From: Prorocentrum cordatum
Taxonomy: Eukaryota; Sar; Dinophyceae; Prorocentrales; Prorocentraceae
Reading direction: 5' to 3'
Length of the DNA: 64,000 nt
Assembly (NCBI GenBank): GCA_963575745.1
Contig: CAUYUJ010016893.1
Coordinates: 568,842 to 632,841 of the forward strand
Part shown: piece after piece, positions 21,821 to 33,439 of the stretch
Numbering within the stretch: the stretch's first letter is position 1
How the letters are laid out: the number at the start of each line of letters is the position of its first letter
The notes under the pieces: model-generated
Told to the model about the DNA's origin: nothing
The model's database searches: none
Seen by the model: the letters and a program-made list of their open reading frames with translations, nothing else
Position numbers and translations under genes: made by a program

Positions 21821-21967
21821 AGTCCCTTGGCATCAACACGGTAAGGAAATAGCACATAAATAAACCGGGCGCCTTGCGGAGGCGATGCCGCCAAGATGGC
21901 GTTGAACGGGTGCGCCTTCTCAACCGGAATAAAAAAAGGTATGCAAAACGGAAGTGCACCCTGTCTT

Positions 21968-22164
21968 GGCGGGGAGCGAGGGGGGGAAGTGAGAAGGATA
22001 AGGCCTTCTCAGAAGGCGGCGGAACTTCTCAGAACCCCTCGCGCCTTCTGCGAAGTTTTTGTGTGTCTTCGGGGAAGGCTTAGAAAACTTCTGAGAAGGC
22101 CAGGGGACTTCCGAACCTTCTGAGAAGGCCCGCCCCTGCTCACTTCCCCCCCTCGCTCACCGCC
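21968..22164. mobile_element. Foldback element, family F5 (CTTCTCAGAAGG), copy 1
   Basis: GGCGGGGAGCGAGGGGGGGA plus AGTGAG on the left pairs with CTCACTTCCCCCCCTCGCTC plus ACCGCC on the right. Internal GGCCTTCTCAGAAGGC palindromes recur several times. The interior is similar to the copy between ankyrin pieces at 56207-56362. Confidence 0.85.
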
Positions 22165-22565
22165 GACTCTCAGGCAATTCAAGCAAAAAACGGCGGGCAA
22201 CAACAACGATGGCCATCTACTACCGCAGAGAAGCCGCAACGCGCTGTTGTTGCGAAACATGAGAGGCAGCACACGGGGGGGTGATATCAGCAACTGGCGA
22301 CGAATGCGGTATGCTCCCTAGCCTCATCTCTACATTCGACATCTCCCCATCAACCCACTACCCTTCACTCTCCGGTATCTACGCTTCGCTCTGGAATCAG
22401 TTCTGTTTTATCCGCCACCGTGCCGCGAGGCACTGAGTGGAGTGTCCTATGATCCCTTGGGACCCTCTGTGCATAAGAACATGCTTCAAGGGGCCCGCTA
22501 CCCCGAACTGAGACGATTCTCGGGCACTTCCGGGCGCTCTTAGGTCTTGGCGCGTGTTCTTGCGT
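22165..22565. other. No gene recognised
   Basis: Unremarkable sequence. GCCACCGTGCCGCGAGGCAC at 22414 resembles GCCACCGTGCCGCGAGACAC at 1491, a short dispersed match. Confidence 0.55.
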
Positions 22566-22569
22566 GACC

Positions 22570-23075
22570 TTTTCGGAAGCAAGAGAGCCCCCAAACAGGC
22601 CACAACGGCCCCAAGAGGCCCCCTAGACAGTCCAAGAGGGCCCCGAGTCACCCAAGGATCGCTCCAAGACGCCCAAGAAGGCGTCAAGACGGCCTGAGAA
22701 GCTTCCAAGACGCCCGAAGAGGATTCACAGAGGACCCCCAGGGACCCAGAGGCCCAAATCATTGATTTCCCAATTGTTTTGGACAAACTTTGGAATTCTC
22801 ACCTTGTCAAGCTTCCGACGCTCCCCGACGGCCCAAGAGGCCTTCAAGATCGCCCCAAGGCAGCCCAAGAGGCCCCCAAGAGGGCCCCAGACGGCCAAAG
22901 GTGGCCTCAAGCCTCAGGATCCGAGAAACACAAACCGACTGTTGGAGAACTCTCCGCCCCACGATGACTCCCGAGACCGCCTGTAGGCCCACAAGAGGCC
23001 TCCCAGAAGCCCCAAGAGGCCCAAAAAGGTCCCCAAGAGGCATCCGAGAGGCCCCCAAGACACAACAAAACCTAC
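22570..23075. repeat. CCCAAGAGG-type dispersed repeat
   Basis: Two blocks of GGCCCCAAGAGGCCCC-like units are separated by an AT-richer insert (CAATTGTTTTGGACAAACTT at ~22772). Minus-strand frames give Gly-Trp-Leu-rich peptides with no domain. Confidence 0.65.
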
Positions 23076-23214
23076 TTAAAAATGCTTCGGATAGACATCC
23101 GTAGAGATGCCCACAGGCATCCAAGAGGCTTCGGACATACAACCCAGGCGCGGTGGTGGAGTGGGTCCCAGGCGGCCACTAGATACTCTCTTCTCTCCAC
23201 TCTCGACCCCTGCT

Positions 23215-23395
23215 TACCACAGTCAACCCGTGTAACAAGGACGCAAAATAAGGATGCAAGGGCCTTGGAAGGCCATATCGACACTTTGCGAGCGGGGCGC
23301 GGCCAGCGAAAGTGGCAAAGGATGAGCTGAAGAAGAAGGATGCAAGGGTAACCTTGGAAAGTCTGTCAACCTTACTTTGCGGGTTGACTGTGCTC
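23215..23395. mobile_element. Foldback element, family F3 (AGTCAACCCG), copy 1
   Basis: ACAGTCAACCCGTGTAACAA on the left pairs with CTTTGCGGGTTGACTGT on the right. The interior AAGGATGCAAGGGCCTTGG...GGGTAACCTTGGAAAG matches 53479-53646. The TSD is unclear here, though it is clear at the other copy. Confidence 0.85.
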
Positions 23396-23399
23396 CACC

Positions 23400-23945
23400 T
23401 GTACTCTCGAAGCCCCAGGAAACTGGGTGCAACAGGAAACGAACTAAACCCAGCCGCCCAGGACCAAAAGTCTGGGCACAGGGAGCCACGGAACCTAACA
23501 ACCCACCGGCATCGGCAACGAACTTTCGACCAATCCTGACAACATCATGACGCCCGCGAGAAGCAAGAGAAACATAATCTGAAATCTTGTAACCGGAAAT
23601 CCGACCGCCTGCCGAAACTGGCGGCCAACGTTCGCCAAATCAGATCCGTACAACATCCGTCTGGTTGGGGAATCAACGCCAGATCCTCCGCTATGTTCTG
23701 GGGGCGACGGCGACGACGACGACGGCCAAAGACATTGCGCGAATCGATTTGTTCGATACGTGGGCCCCAGAAGTCTGGGCCCCTTCCTGGAGAGCGGCCC
23801 TTCATCCTGGACGCTTGTGCGACGGTCCCGAGGCTGGAGACATGCCTCCAGAAGCCACGCGAAACCCTGAGATCCGACGCTGAAAAAGACAACATCTGGG
23901 CGAAGGATGCAACCATACGCAGTTGTGAACACCGTCGTTGCGGGT
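23400..23945. other. No gene; diverged F15 copy inside
   Basis: The part from 23750 to 23875, read in reverse complement, follows the F15 order (CTTCTGG..GC, CTCGGGACCGTC, CAGGATGAAGG). The remainder is unrecognised. Confidence 0.5.
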
Positions 23946-23949
23946 ATCG

Positions 23950-25050
23950 CCTTCCCGGGAGCTCCTCACGGGGCCATGAAGCCTGCGAACGGTGTGCCGA
24001 CATGGGGCGGGGCCCCCATTTGGGAGATGCCACTGAGGCTTTCGCTAAAAACCCAGTATGGGGCCGTGAAACGAGTGAGGGGAACGCCGCAAGGGGCGGG
24101 GCCGCCACTATGGGGCAACGACAAGCTGTATTGAGTGGGGGAGGCGCATGCGAACGCTGCCACTGGGGCCTTCGGTGGAGCTCCCTCTGGGGCCACGAAG
24201 CGGTGTACGAAGCGGGGGAGGCGCAGTCGAACACCGCCACTGTGGCCTTCTGTGGAGCTCCCTATGGGGCCACGAAGCGCTGTACTGGGTGGGGGAGACG
24301 CATGCGAACAACGCCACTGGAGCCTTCGGTGGAGCTCCCTATGAGGCAAAGAAGCGCTGAACTGGGTGGGGGAGACGCATGCGAACACCGCCACTGGGGC
24401 CTTCGGTGGATCTCCCTATGGGGCCACGAAGCGTTGTACTGGGGGGGGAGACTCATGCGAACACCGCCACTGGGGCCATCGGTGGAGCTCTCTATGGGGC
24501 CACGAAGCGCTGCACTGGGCAGGGGAGACGCATGCGCACGCTGCCACTGGGGCCTCCGGTGGAGCTCCCTATGAGGCCACGAAGTGCTGTAGTGGGCGGG
24601 GGAGGCACATGCGAACACCGCCACTGGGGCCTTCGGTGGAGCTCCCTCTGGGGCCACGGAGCGCTGCACTGAGCCTGGGGGACGCATGCGAACACCGCCA
24701 CTGAGGCATTCGGTGGAGCTCCCTATGGGGCCACTGAGCGGGGGGGACGCATGCGAACACCGGCACTGGAACCTTCGGTGGAGCTCCCTATGGGGCCACG
24801 AAGCGCTGAACTGGGTGGGGGAGGCGCATGCGAACGCCGCCACTGGGGCCATCGGTGGAGCTCCCTATGGGGCCACGAAGCGCTGTACTGAGCGGGGGAG
24901 ACGCATGCGAACACCCGAACACCGCCACTAAGGCCTTCGGTGGAGCTCCCTATGGGGCCACGGAGCGCTGTGCTGAGCGGGGGAGACGCATGCGAACACG
25001 GCCACTGAGGCATTCGGTGGAGCTCCCCTTGGGGCCACAGAGCGTGTGAG
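23950..25050. repeat. ~77-bp tandem repeat, about 12-14 units
   Basis: The unit is GAACACCGCCACTGGGGCCT, TCGGTGGAGCTCCCTATGGG, GCCACGAAGCGCTGTACTGG, GTGGGGGAGACGCATGC. It carries a SacI site (GAGCTC) and SphI-like GCATGC. Spacing varies over 76-78 bp, so frames shift from unit to unit. Units before 24130 are decayed. Confidence 0.92.
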
Positions 25051-25354
25051 GCGTGCCAAAATGGTTGACTGATGCGGAAGGCGGGGGCGCGTGGCGTTCT
25101 CTCCAACACGAGGACCCAGCACCACAACGTGGTTGGGAAATACCGCACCGTGAACCAAAATCCCGGCAGGAGCCCAAGACCCCGTCTTTCTGCGTCAGTT
25201 TTCGAGCCGGATCGTTCTGGGATGGCCCCCAAGCCCGACCCTGGGCGAAGACGCCCGGCTCGAGAGTAAACGAGACGCCAGGACCTCAAGGAACACGAAA
25301 CCACTGCTGCCCCGATTCGTCGGATGCGCTGGGATGTCTGAGGGCGACGGCGGC

Positions 25355-25526
25355 GAAGACTGAAGAGGCCCCAGGACACACAAAAAAATACACCCAAATA
25401 AAAAGCACTCCTGATTGTCCCATATTTGCTGGGGTTCTGTCTTCCCCCCACTTCCCATATTTCCCCATACTTTTTTTTTGTAAATCGACGATTAATTGTG
25501 TCTGTGTGTTTCTTTCCCTCCTGAAA
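25355..25526. mobile_element. ATTAATTGTGTCTGTG element, copy with 9-bp flanking repeat
   Basis: It starts GAAGACTGAAGAGGCCCCAG then GACACACAAAAAAATACACC and ends ATTAATTGTGTCTGTGTGTT then TCTTTCCCTCCTGAAA. It is very similar to 38486-38650. GACGGCGGC lies outside both ends (25346-25354, 25527-25535). The ends are loosely complementary. It is noncoding. Confidence 0.75.
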
Positions 25527-25689
25527 GACGGCGGCACAACGGTAGGGAGCAGGGCGCCGCGAGTAGTATGGCCGGGGCTCGACCTCGAAGGCCACGCAGG
25601 CGCCCTGGCGTGGCAGCAGGGCCGCGGCAGCAGGAGGGGGCGGCGAGGAGGGCAGAGAAGGGAAGCGGCAAGCGACGGGGGAGACAGGG

Positions 25690-25825
25690 AGGGGGGAGCG
25701 AGAGAGAGAGAGAGAGAGAGAGAGTGAGAGAGAGAGAGAAGGAGGGAGAGAGCGAGAGAGACAGAAAGAGAGAGAGAGAGAGAGCTATAGAACAAGAGTC
25801 AGAAAGAGAGATGGATAGGGATAGA
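25690..25825. repeat. (GA)n microsatellite
   Basis: Imperfect AGAGAGAG tract with GGGAGAGAGCGAGAG interruptions. Confidence 0.95.
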
Positions 25826-25849
25826 GACGTGGAGCTGTGAGCGGGCCCC

Positions 25850-26580
25850 GTGTCGGACGCTGTCTTGCACGGGTGCCGTGGGGTGCAGGGGGACTACGAA
25901 AGTTTAGGGAATCTAGAGAGCCAGGGGATCCAGAGGGTCCAGGGGGACTGGGGAGACCAGGCAGTCTGGGGAGTCCAAGGAGTTCACGGGGGCCTGGGAA
26001 ATCCAAAGAGGCCAGGGGCCCCAGGAATCTCGGACATCTTCTGGGATAGCGGAGTTCAGGGAGCGTATGGGAGCCCAGAGAATGCAGGGAGTCTACCACG
26101 TCCAGGGGGTCTTGGGGGACTAGGGGGCCCAGGGGCGCCATAGGGTCTCGAGGGCCCTAGGGGCCCAAGGAGCTTAGGGAATCCAAGCTGGCTGGCGAAT
26201 ATAGGGGGCCCGGGGAGACCACGGAGTTTTGGGGGCCCAGGGGGTAGGAAGTCCAGGGGGCCCATGCGGGTCCAGAGGGTCCAAGGAACCCGATGAAACT
26301 CGGAAGCCTAGGGATGTCCAAGGAGTCAAGGCAGCCAAGGGAGCCCATGCAATCCGGGGGATCCGTTGCAGTCCAGGGAGCCAAAGGAAATCCAATGAGC
26401 TCATGGAACCCAGAAAGTCCATGGGAGTCTAGGCGGTCAAGGGTGTTGGGAGAGTCTTGGAAGTCTAGGTGGCCCAGGGAAGTCCAACGTTCAAAGGGTC
26501 CACCGAGGCAGTCCAGGGACAAGAGAACCCAGAAGGCCCAAGGATCCAGTCGAGCCGAGCTCAGGGAATCCATAGTCCGG
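25850..26580. repeat. GGGGTCCAGGGAGTCCAAGG-type short repeats
   Basis: About 700 bp of 9-10 bp units (GGGGGTCCAGG, GGAGTCCAAGG). Frames on both strands give Gly/Pro-rich peptides, a composition effect rather than a collagen gene, because Gly is not kept at every third residue. Confidence 0.7.
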
Positions 26581-27005
26581 GGATTCCACGGGGTCCAGGA
26601 ACCAATGGGGCTGATGGCTACTAGCCACTGCGTTGTAGAAGTGGAGACGTGCTACCTATAGGACCACCCTGCGGATGATAAGAAAGTTGGATGGGAATGA
26701 ATGCACATGTGGCTCTGCGAATGGCGTCGCGTCAAATTCGCTAGCGACTTCGATACCTGCGTATCGATATCATTTGCAATTTGCCCCACGATCTGCCAAT
26801 CGATCCACCTATACAGCTGCCAAACTAACGGACGATCTCTCTTTAGACAGATCCCACTGCCAATCGATCAACCGACATCACAATCAGATGAACCACCTAC
26901 CGACCTCACTATCGAATGGTGGGTCGATCTCAAAACCAATTCTCGAAATGTGAACCACAGACAGCCCTTTCCCTTAAAGATTCTTGCTTTTGTCCCCTAG
27001 GTATT
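26581..27005. other. No gene recognised
   Basis: Moderately AT-rich unique sequence with no recognisable ORF. Confidence 0.55.
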
Positions 27006-27009
27006 GGAT

Positions 27010-27205
27010 GGGTCAGCCGAGGTTTCGACTGGTGCCCCCCTTGGGCACCTCGTGAGGTCGGTCGGTCCATCGAGGTTTCGCCTGGTGCCCGCCCGTGGGC
27101 GCCTCGAAGGCGCCTCATGCGCTGGGGAGGGTGGGGGGGTCAGCCGAGGTTTCGCCCGGTGCCCACCCGTGGGCCTCTCGCGGGCGCCTCGTGTGCGACT
27201 CGCGC
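27010..27205. repeat. GGTTTCGCCTGGTGCCC repeat
   Basis: Three ~60-bp units: GTCAGCCGAGGTTTCG, then (A/C)CTGGTGCCC, then GTGGGCGCCTCG. Reverse-complement relatives occur at 47090-47640. Confidence 0.7.
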
Positions 27206-27214
27206 GCTGGACGG

Positions 27215-27475
27215 CCGCATAGCTCCCACCACACAGCTCCCACCACATAGCTTGCACCACACAGCTTGCACCACGTGTGTTACACCGCGCAACTTGCACG
27301 ACATAGCGGACTTCACAAACACTGTGCCGCGTAGCTTGCACCACATAGCTTGCACCGCGCAATTTACACAACATCCGTTACAGCATACAGCGTGCACGAC
27401 CTAACTCACACCGCGCATATCTACAGTATGCATGGCATAGCTTACACATACACCGTGCAATAACTCACTTCGTGG
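27215..27475. repeat. ~15-bp repeat CACCACATAGCTTG
   Basis: About 15 diverged units of TAGCTTGCACCACACAGC. The inverse (GGTGCAAGCTATGTGGTG-like) appears at 43014-43110. Confidence 0.75.
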
Positions 27476-27479
27476 CGTC

Positions 27480-28865
27480 CACGCTGGCACACGTATAGCT
27501 GCATGTGTGTAGATGCATGCGAGTTGGAAATCTGGTCCACTTTGTTTTTGCTCTTCCCAAAACCACTGCCATGGCCTTTATACTAATCATCTTAATGCTC
27601 TTGTCAGGAAATGTTGCAGGATGAATTGGTCCCGCCATCCGCGCGAATGACCTCAAGAATTCGCGCAAAACTTCGCACGCATGCCACGCGTGACACGAAA
27701 TCGAAATGCGATGTCCCGGTCAGGGAAGCTTCAAGAGAAACCTTCCCACACCAACCATCAGTCGAACCTGACGACTAGAAACATCCGACTCGCAATGGCA
27801 GCGTGGGTCTCGGAACGAACGTAAGCTGAGGATTGCCGTGAACGTGCCAGTATTCGCCATGTGGATATCAATCACAATGCGACGTGCAGGGGGTAACATC
27901 AAATGCCCTCCTAATGTCTTCCTCCTCGTGGCAAATCAGAACCCCGAACCACCATGGAACCAAGAGAACCACAACACGACCGATCATGTGCTCATGAACA
28001 GCAAGACGCATTTCAGGATCACAGCAGGCTTGGTGCCGTGTTCTATGCATACATCCCATGCCAGGCGCAACCATACAATGAGACGCACGCGTGAGCACAT
28101 ACTCAAGGAAAACAGGAGTAATTTAACTTCGAAGGGGGTATTAATGATAACGCGATGCGACAATCATTTCGTATTCTCTGCACTGGCTGTACTGTGGAAG
28201 ATGAGAATGCCAGAGAGAAAGCAGCTCAATCTTGTGCGTATGCTGGTCCTTCTCGTTGAAGCCAGTCCACTCACAATGCGTGAGGACCTGAGAGCGAAGC
28301 GCGTGCGTGTGAGCCGGGGATACACTCGCAGCCTGCGGAGGAGCATAATGAATGCTGGGAGTATATGCAAACCCGAACCGAACGTGCTACTCAGAAGAAA
28401 CCACTTGGCTGTCGCCCAACCCGGTCCGCCTCAGACCCCCCCTCCCCAGATCTAACCCCCACTCTTCATTCTCCAGCAGATGAACCATCTGTTCTACACC
28501 CTTACACATTCGAGGGATATCTGGTCGATTCTGAATACGCATACAAACACACACACACACAAACGGCCGAAATCTTGAGCTGCAGGGTACGATCTGTGTG
28601 TCCATGTAGGCTCCCCCGTCGTATCTTTTGCCACCTCTACTGTTTCCTACTCCTCCACCTCATACAACCAATATCACGATTACTCACCATCATTATCACC
28701 AACAGTATTACCACCAACACCACCAGCATCAATATCAGCACTGTTTTTACCTTTGACCACTTTCGTTGGCCCGCGCGTCATGCAACTTGATGCTCACCCG
28801 CACCCTCGATGTTCACCCTCTCCATCTATGGACGTGCCTCCTGGGAAAACCACTGCAGGGTAAGA
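27480..28865. other. No gene recognised
   Basis: Mixed sequence. A 205-codon plus-strand frame (27838-28455) shows no domain or membrane pattern and I do not call it. There is a (CA)n tract near 28548 and ACCACCA-rich sequence near 28690-28740. Confidence 0.5.
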
Positions 28866-28869
28866 CAAG

Positions 28870-29150
28870 CGGGCTGAGCGGGCGAGCCCGAACGGGTGGA
28901 TCGGGCGCGCGGCCGCTCCCTGGCGGGCCAGGCTGGCGGGCCGTGCGGGCGGATTGTGTCTGGCAGGCCGGGCGGGACAGCAAAGCGGGGCTGCCAAGCA
29001 ATTGAACGGGCGGACCCAGGCGGGGCGGGCGGGCGGGCGGCGCATGGAAGCGGGCGGGTCAGGCGGGCAGACCCGACAGGGCGATTCGGGCGAGCGAGCC
29101 ACAACGACTTGGTCGGGCGGGTGGGCGGGCTCTAACGGGCGAGGCATACA
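28870..29150. repeat. GGGCGGGC-rich repeats
   Basis: Short units such as GGGCGAGCCCGAACGGGTGG and GGGCGGACCCAGGCGGG resemble the centre block at 2395-2865. Confidence 0.6.
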
Positions 29151-30000
29151 AGTGGGAACCCTGAGGAAACTGTCAGGGAGGCTCGGGGGAGAGCGGGATT
29201 CTAGAGTGAACTGGGGGTCTGAATGGTTGGGACCCGAGAAATTCGGTCAGGGCGGGGGGGTCCAAGCCAAATCCGCTCAAAACAGGCCCCCGGACCTCTC
29301 CAGGGGTCCATCTGGTATAGTTCTTCACCCGGATCCGTTCTTCACGGTCTATAGGTCCCGAGAACGGCCCCCAGAAGCCGAAAAAGGCAAACCCAATTCC
29401 CGAACGCAGCGTCTCGAACCTGCCCGCCCGTCCTGCTGGCCGGAACCAGTGCTGGGCCACCTCGGACCCCCAGCTGGCTCCCACGAGGGCGAGAGCAGCC
29501 CTCTGAGTATCGGGAGCGCGCCGCCTCGGTAAGCACATCGAGGATGTCAAAGCCCCGATGCGAGGGCGCGACGCGCGAGGGCAACCGCGAGGGGTCACAG
29601 GCGAGAGCCCGACTCCTGAGCAAACTACGCGATTCTTGCAGAAGTGTTTTCGGATTCGCAAACGTATGCACGTCTCGGTGTTGGCCCTGAAGCTCGTGCA
29701 CGTGGCGTTCACATCACGAGCCAGTTGCAAACAGAGCGCGAAGCAGAGACGACGATACCAACGCAGATCTATCACAGCGTTGTGCGTGTATCCTCCGATT
29801 CCTGCATAAGTCGTGAGAAAGTTTCAGGCGGGATGCGCTGCCCAGGTGCACTGCTTGAGCCCGAAGAACTTTCCTGACAAACAGCCGGATGCGAGCGCCG
29901 ATGGCCGCACTTCAATTGAAGAAACAACTCGAGCCAGAAAGTGGGAACTACGATTAACTCCCAGAGGTGATAGCTTATCACCACCAACGCTCTCCCCGCT
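29151..30000. other. No gene; reverse-oriented F15 copy at 29290-29400
   Basis: On the minus strand, 29400-29290 reads TTTTTCGGCTTCTGGGGG, then CTCGGGACCTATAGACCGTG, as in the F15 family. The rest is unrecognised. Confidence 0.55.
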
Positions 30001-30004
30001 GATG

Positions 30005-30545
30005 CCTCCTTTCTCCTCCACTCCTCCTCCTTCCTCTGCTCCTCGTCATCGTCCTTCCGCCACCTCCACTCTTCCCGTTATCCTCGTTCCCCTCTTCCTC
30101 ATCTTCGTCCCTCTCATCTTTCTTCTCCTCCACCCCCCCCAATCCTTCTCCTCCTCCTTCTCCTCCTCCTTCTCCTCCACCTCCTCAATTGCGGCCCGTT
30201 CTCTTCCTCCTCGACCTCCTCGTGGCCTTCTTCCTCGCCGTGTTCATCCGATTCATTGTGCTTTTCATTATCATCGTCCTCGTCCTGCGCGTCCACATGA
30301 TCATTCTCGTCCTCATCCCTTTTCTTCTCCTCCTCCTGCTCCTCCTTCACCACTCCCCCGTTGTCTTTAGTCCTCCGCCTCCAGCTCATCCTCCGTCTCC
30401 TCTTCACGTTCATCCTCCTTCAAAACGTCCTCCTCCTCCTCCTCCTCCTCTTCCTCCTCCTCCTCCTCCTCCTCCTCCTCCTCCTCCCCTCCTCATCCTC
30501 CTGCTCCTCCACTACCTCCTCCTTCTCCTCCTCCTCATCTTCACC
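30005..30545. repeat. Imperfect TCC-rich tract
   Basis: Over 500 bp of imperfect TCC/CTT trinucleotides. Hydrophobic and Ser/Pro-rich frames here are artefacts. Confidence 0.85.
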
Positions 30546-30959
30546 TCCTCGGCAAAACAAAAAGCATGCTACGCGTCAAGGGCCTCAAAGTTCTGCAGAT
30601 TTCTGGATGCTCTTGGGCGCTTCCGAGGCTTGGGCTGCGAATGTCCCGAGACACTGGACGCGTCGCTTGAAATCCTCGCCTCCGATGACCAATATGTGTT
30701 TAGGATGATCCCAGGGGGCCGCCCTGGAGCTATCTTGGTGGCCGCCTTGGAGGCACTCAGGGCCCGCCCAAGAGGCAAATGAACAGCATGAAGTTGTACG
30801 ACTTTCACAGTTTCGCCCATTCGATAATCAGAGCGTCCACGAAGGCCAAAGAGGCCCCAGTATAGCCCACATACGGGCGGTAACCCCGACAAAACAAAAG
30901 GACCACGAAGAACCCCACATGGGAACTCGAACTAGAATCCCACCAGCCCTCTGGGCGTA
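30546..30959. other. No gene recognised
   Basis: Unique-looking sequence. Both strands have short open frames across 30560-30780 but no known motif. Confidence 0.45.
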
Positions 30960-32510
30960 GGTGGTCTGGGGCGCTTCCTCTTCGAACCCCCTTCTTCCCC
31001 TTCGGGGGGGGTCATCATTGTTCCCTATTAATAACACCCCCTCCCCCACCTGGCCGGCAGCCAACCCGGAACCATGCGGCCCCCCCCCATCATCCCTGTC
31101 AAAAAAAATACAAAATGCACATTGCGGGGCCCACCCTGCCAACACCCTCCACAATCCTATCAAAAAACAATACGAAGTTCACATCGCAGCAACATCTGGA
31201 AAGTGCGCTGGCGCCATGTGAGCAAGTTGCGTTGTTTTTGACAGGGGTGGCGGGGCACCCTTAGTGAAACCGCTATGTGCAGGACCACCATCCGTGTCAA
31301 AAACAATGCAAAGCGCACGTTGCGACAACGACGTGGGTATTGTGCTGGCCACCCGCGATCACTTTGCATTGTCCTTTGGCAGGGGCAGCGGTGGTGCCCA
31401 CATGATGATGCTTGCTGTGCGCAGGCCCAGGATAATGCTGACGCCCCCCAGATCAGCATCTGGACCATGCGGACGGGGGGGCATCACGTTACTTTCAAGG
31501 ATGGTACACCAACCGCATGTGGAGCCCGCGGCGAGCGTCGCGCAACTGGCATCCACTTTGGTTCCCAGTGGCTGTCCATCCAGTGGCGACCCCTTGCTAT
31601 GCCGAGACTCGGATGCCACTTATGTGGTGGGAGGGCGGGTGTGAGTGAGCTAGACGGCTTGCGTGCGGAAAGGGTGTCTTGATTACTGTTCCCTAAAAAC
31701 ACCCCCTCCCCCACCCGGCCGGCAGCCAACCAGGAACCATGCGCACACCATGAGGGCCCCCCCACCACCATCCCTGTCAAAAAACAATACAAAACGCACT
31801 CTGCCTCCAAATTCGGAGCATGCGCAACCAACCCGATGCGGGCCCCCCCCCACCATCCTTCAAAAAACCATACACCATACAGTTTGGGGCGAAGTCTGGA
31901 GTCATGTTCGTGAGGCCCGCGGGCGCTTTGTATATTTTTCGACAGGGACGGCGGGGGTGTCAACATCTTGCCTACTGCGTGCAGGGCTACCATCCCTGAC
32001 AAACACACAATACAAAATGCACCTCGCGGCTGAATGTGGATAGTGCGCGGCCACCCGCGATCATTGTCAAGTGGTTTTTGTCAGGGACGGCGGGGGTGGT
32101 GGTGTATGGCCTGCTGTACGCAAGCCCACCAAACACAATAATGGGCATTGGTTTTCGACAGGGATGGTGGGGGCCGGCATGTTTCCCGATGTGTGCTGTC
32201 ATGTGCGCAGGCGCACCTGACACACACTGCACGTGCCCCAGACGTGGCGCACCTGGCGCGGCTCGAGGGAGCATCTGGCGCACTAGGCGTGCCTGGCACG
32301 CTCGGGCCCCAGGAGTGCCTGGCGCGCGTGGCGCGCCTGGCACGCGTGGCGCACCTCGCCCCAGCGTCGCGCACATGGGCTTGGCTTTGATTCCCAGTAG
32401 CTGTCTATAAAAAGACGACCGCGGAACATACGGAGGCTCGGGTGTTACTGATGTGTTTGGAGGGCGGGTTGGAGTGAGCTAGACGGCTTGCTATCTGGAG
32501 GGTGTCTAAG
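30960..32510. repeat. ~0.7-0.8 kb tandem unit with CCACCATCCCTGTCAAAAA words
   Basis: ACACCCCCTCCCCCACC...GGCCGGCAGCCAACC occurs at ~31030 and ~31699. GTGAGCTAGACGGCTTG occurs at ~31644 and ~32475. Inside, CCACCATCCCTGTCAAAAAA and its reverse complement are scattered in both orientations, each followed by CAATACAAAATGCAC. It looks like a composite of short inverted elements within a larger duplicated unit. It is noncoding. Confidence 0.65.
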
Positions 32511-32689
32511 CCCCTCCCCCTACCCCCTCCCCTGGACCTGGACAAGGGGGGCCGCGACGCGTTGGAGCGTCCAAAACGGCGTCGGCGAAGAAGCCAAAAT
32601 CATTGGTTGTACTAAGGTTTTGGTCCCATTTTGGCCCCTTGGGGGGGCAACGCTAACTAAAGCTCCCCTCTTGTTTGATCGATGTTTTC

Positions 32690-33300
32690 AAGGATGGCCC
32701 CGAGAGCACCCCCAAGGCTCCCAAGAGCGCTTCAAGAGGGCCCCAAGACGCGCCCAGGAGGCCCCAGGAGGCCTCGAGAGGCGCCCAGGAGGCCCCCGAG
32801 AGGCTCCCAAGAGACCCCCAAGAGGCCCCAAAAAGCCCCCCGAGGCACCCAAAACTCTCCAAGAGGCCTCCAGGTCCGCCAAGAGGCCTCCAAGACGCTC
32901 CAAGAGGCTCCACTGCGTGCTGCCCACTTCCCTGATCGAGGCAACTCCTCCAGGCATCGTTTCTGGCTGGGCTGGTGGGGGTATTTTGTTATGCTTTTTT
33001 TTCTTTTCTTTTCGCGGCCTCGAGCGAAAGCGCAGGAGGCGTCCGAAAGCTGGCGGGGTTACGCGAGGCGTCAATAATTTCAAGCCCTCCACACCAAGAT
33101 TCCCCCTGAGACCGCCACCGTGCCCCCAGGAGGCGCCCAAGAGGCCCCAAGCCGCCTCCAAGAGACCGCCAAGATGCCAGAATCATGCCCAAAGAAGACC
33201 TCCACGAGCCTCCCAAGAGGTCTCCCAAGAGGTCTCCAAAAGGCCTCTCGTCCACTACCCGAACACCCCGGACCTCCCCAGGGCACCTCTGGGTCGTGGA
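32690..33300. repeat. CCCAAGAGG-type dispersed repeat
   Basis: Two blocks of GGCCCCAGGAGGCC and CCCAAGAGGTCTCC units flank a T-rich segment (33000-33018). Minus-strand frames give Gly-Ala-Ser-Trp peptides. Confidence 0.65.
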
Positions 33301-33439
33301 CCTCCCCTGGGGCGTCCAGGATATCGCTACCCTGAAACGCCCCTCACGCGGGCAGCAACCAACTGGATACAGATAAATATGTGGAACGTCGTGGTATCTC
33401 CTCCTCCTCCCGCGTCCTTCCACCAGAAAACGTTGTGAG

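Noticed and set aside
25850-26580. Collagen-like Gly/Pro-rich translation
   Set aside because: Glycine is not kept at every third position. The pattern follows from 9-10 bp repeats.
27838-28455. 205-codon plus-strand ORF
   Set aside because: No recognisable domain, signal or TM pattern, and it lies on the strand opposite all supported genes.
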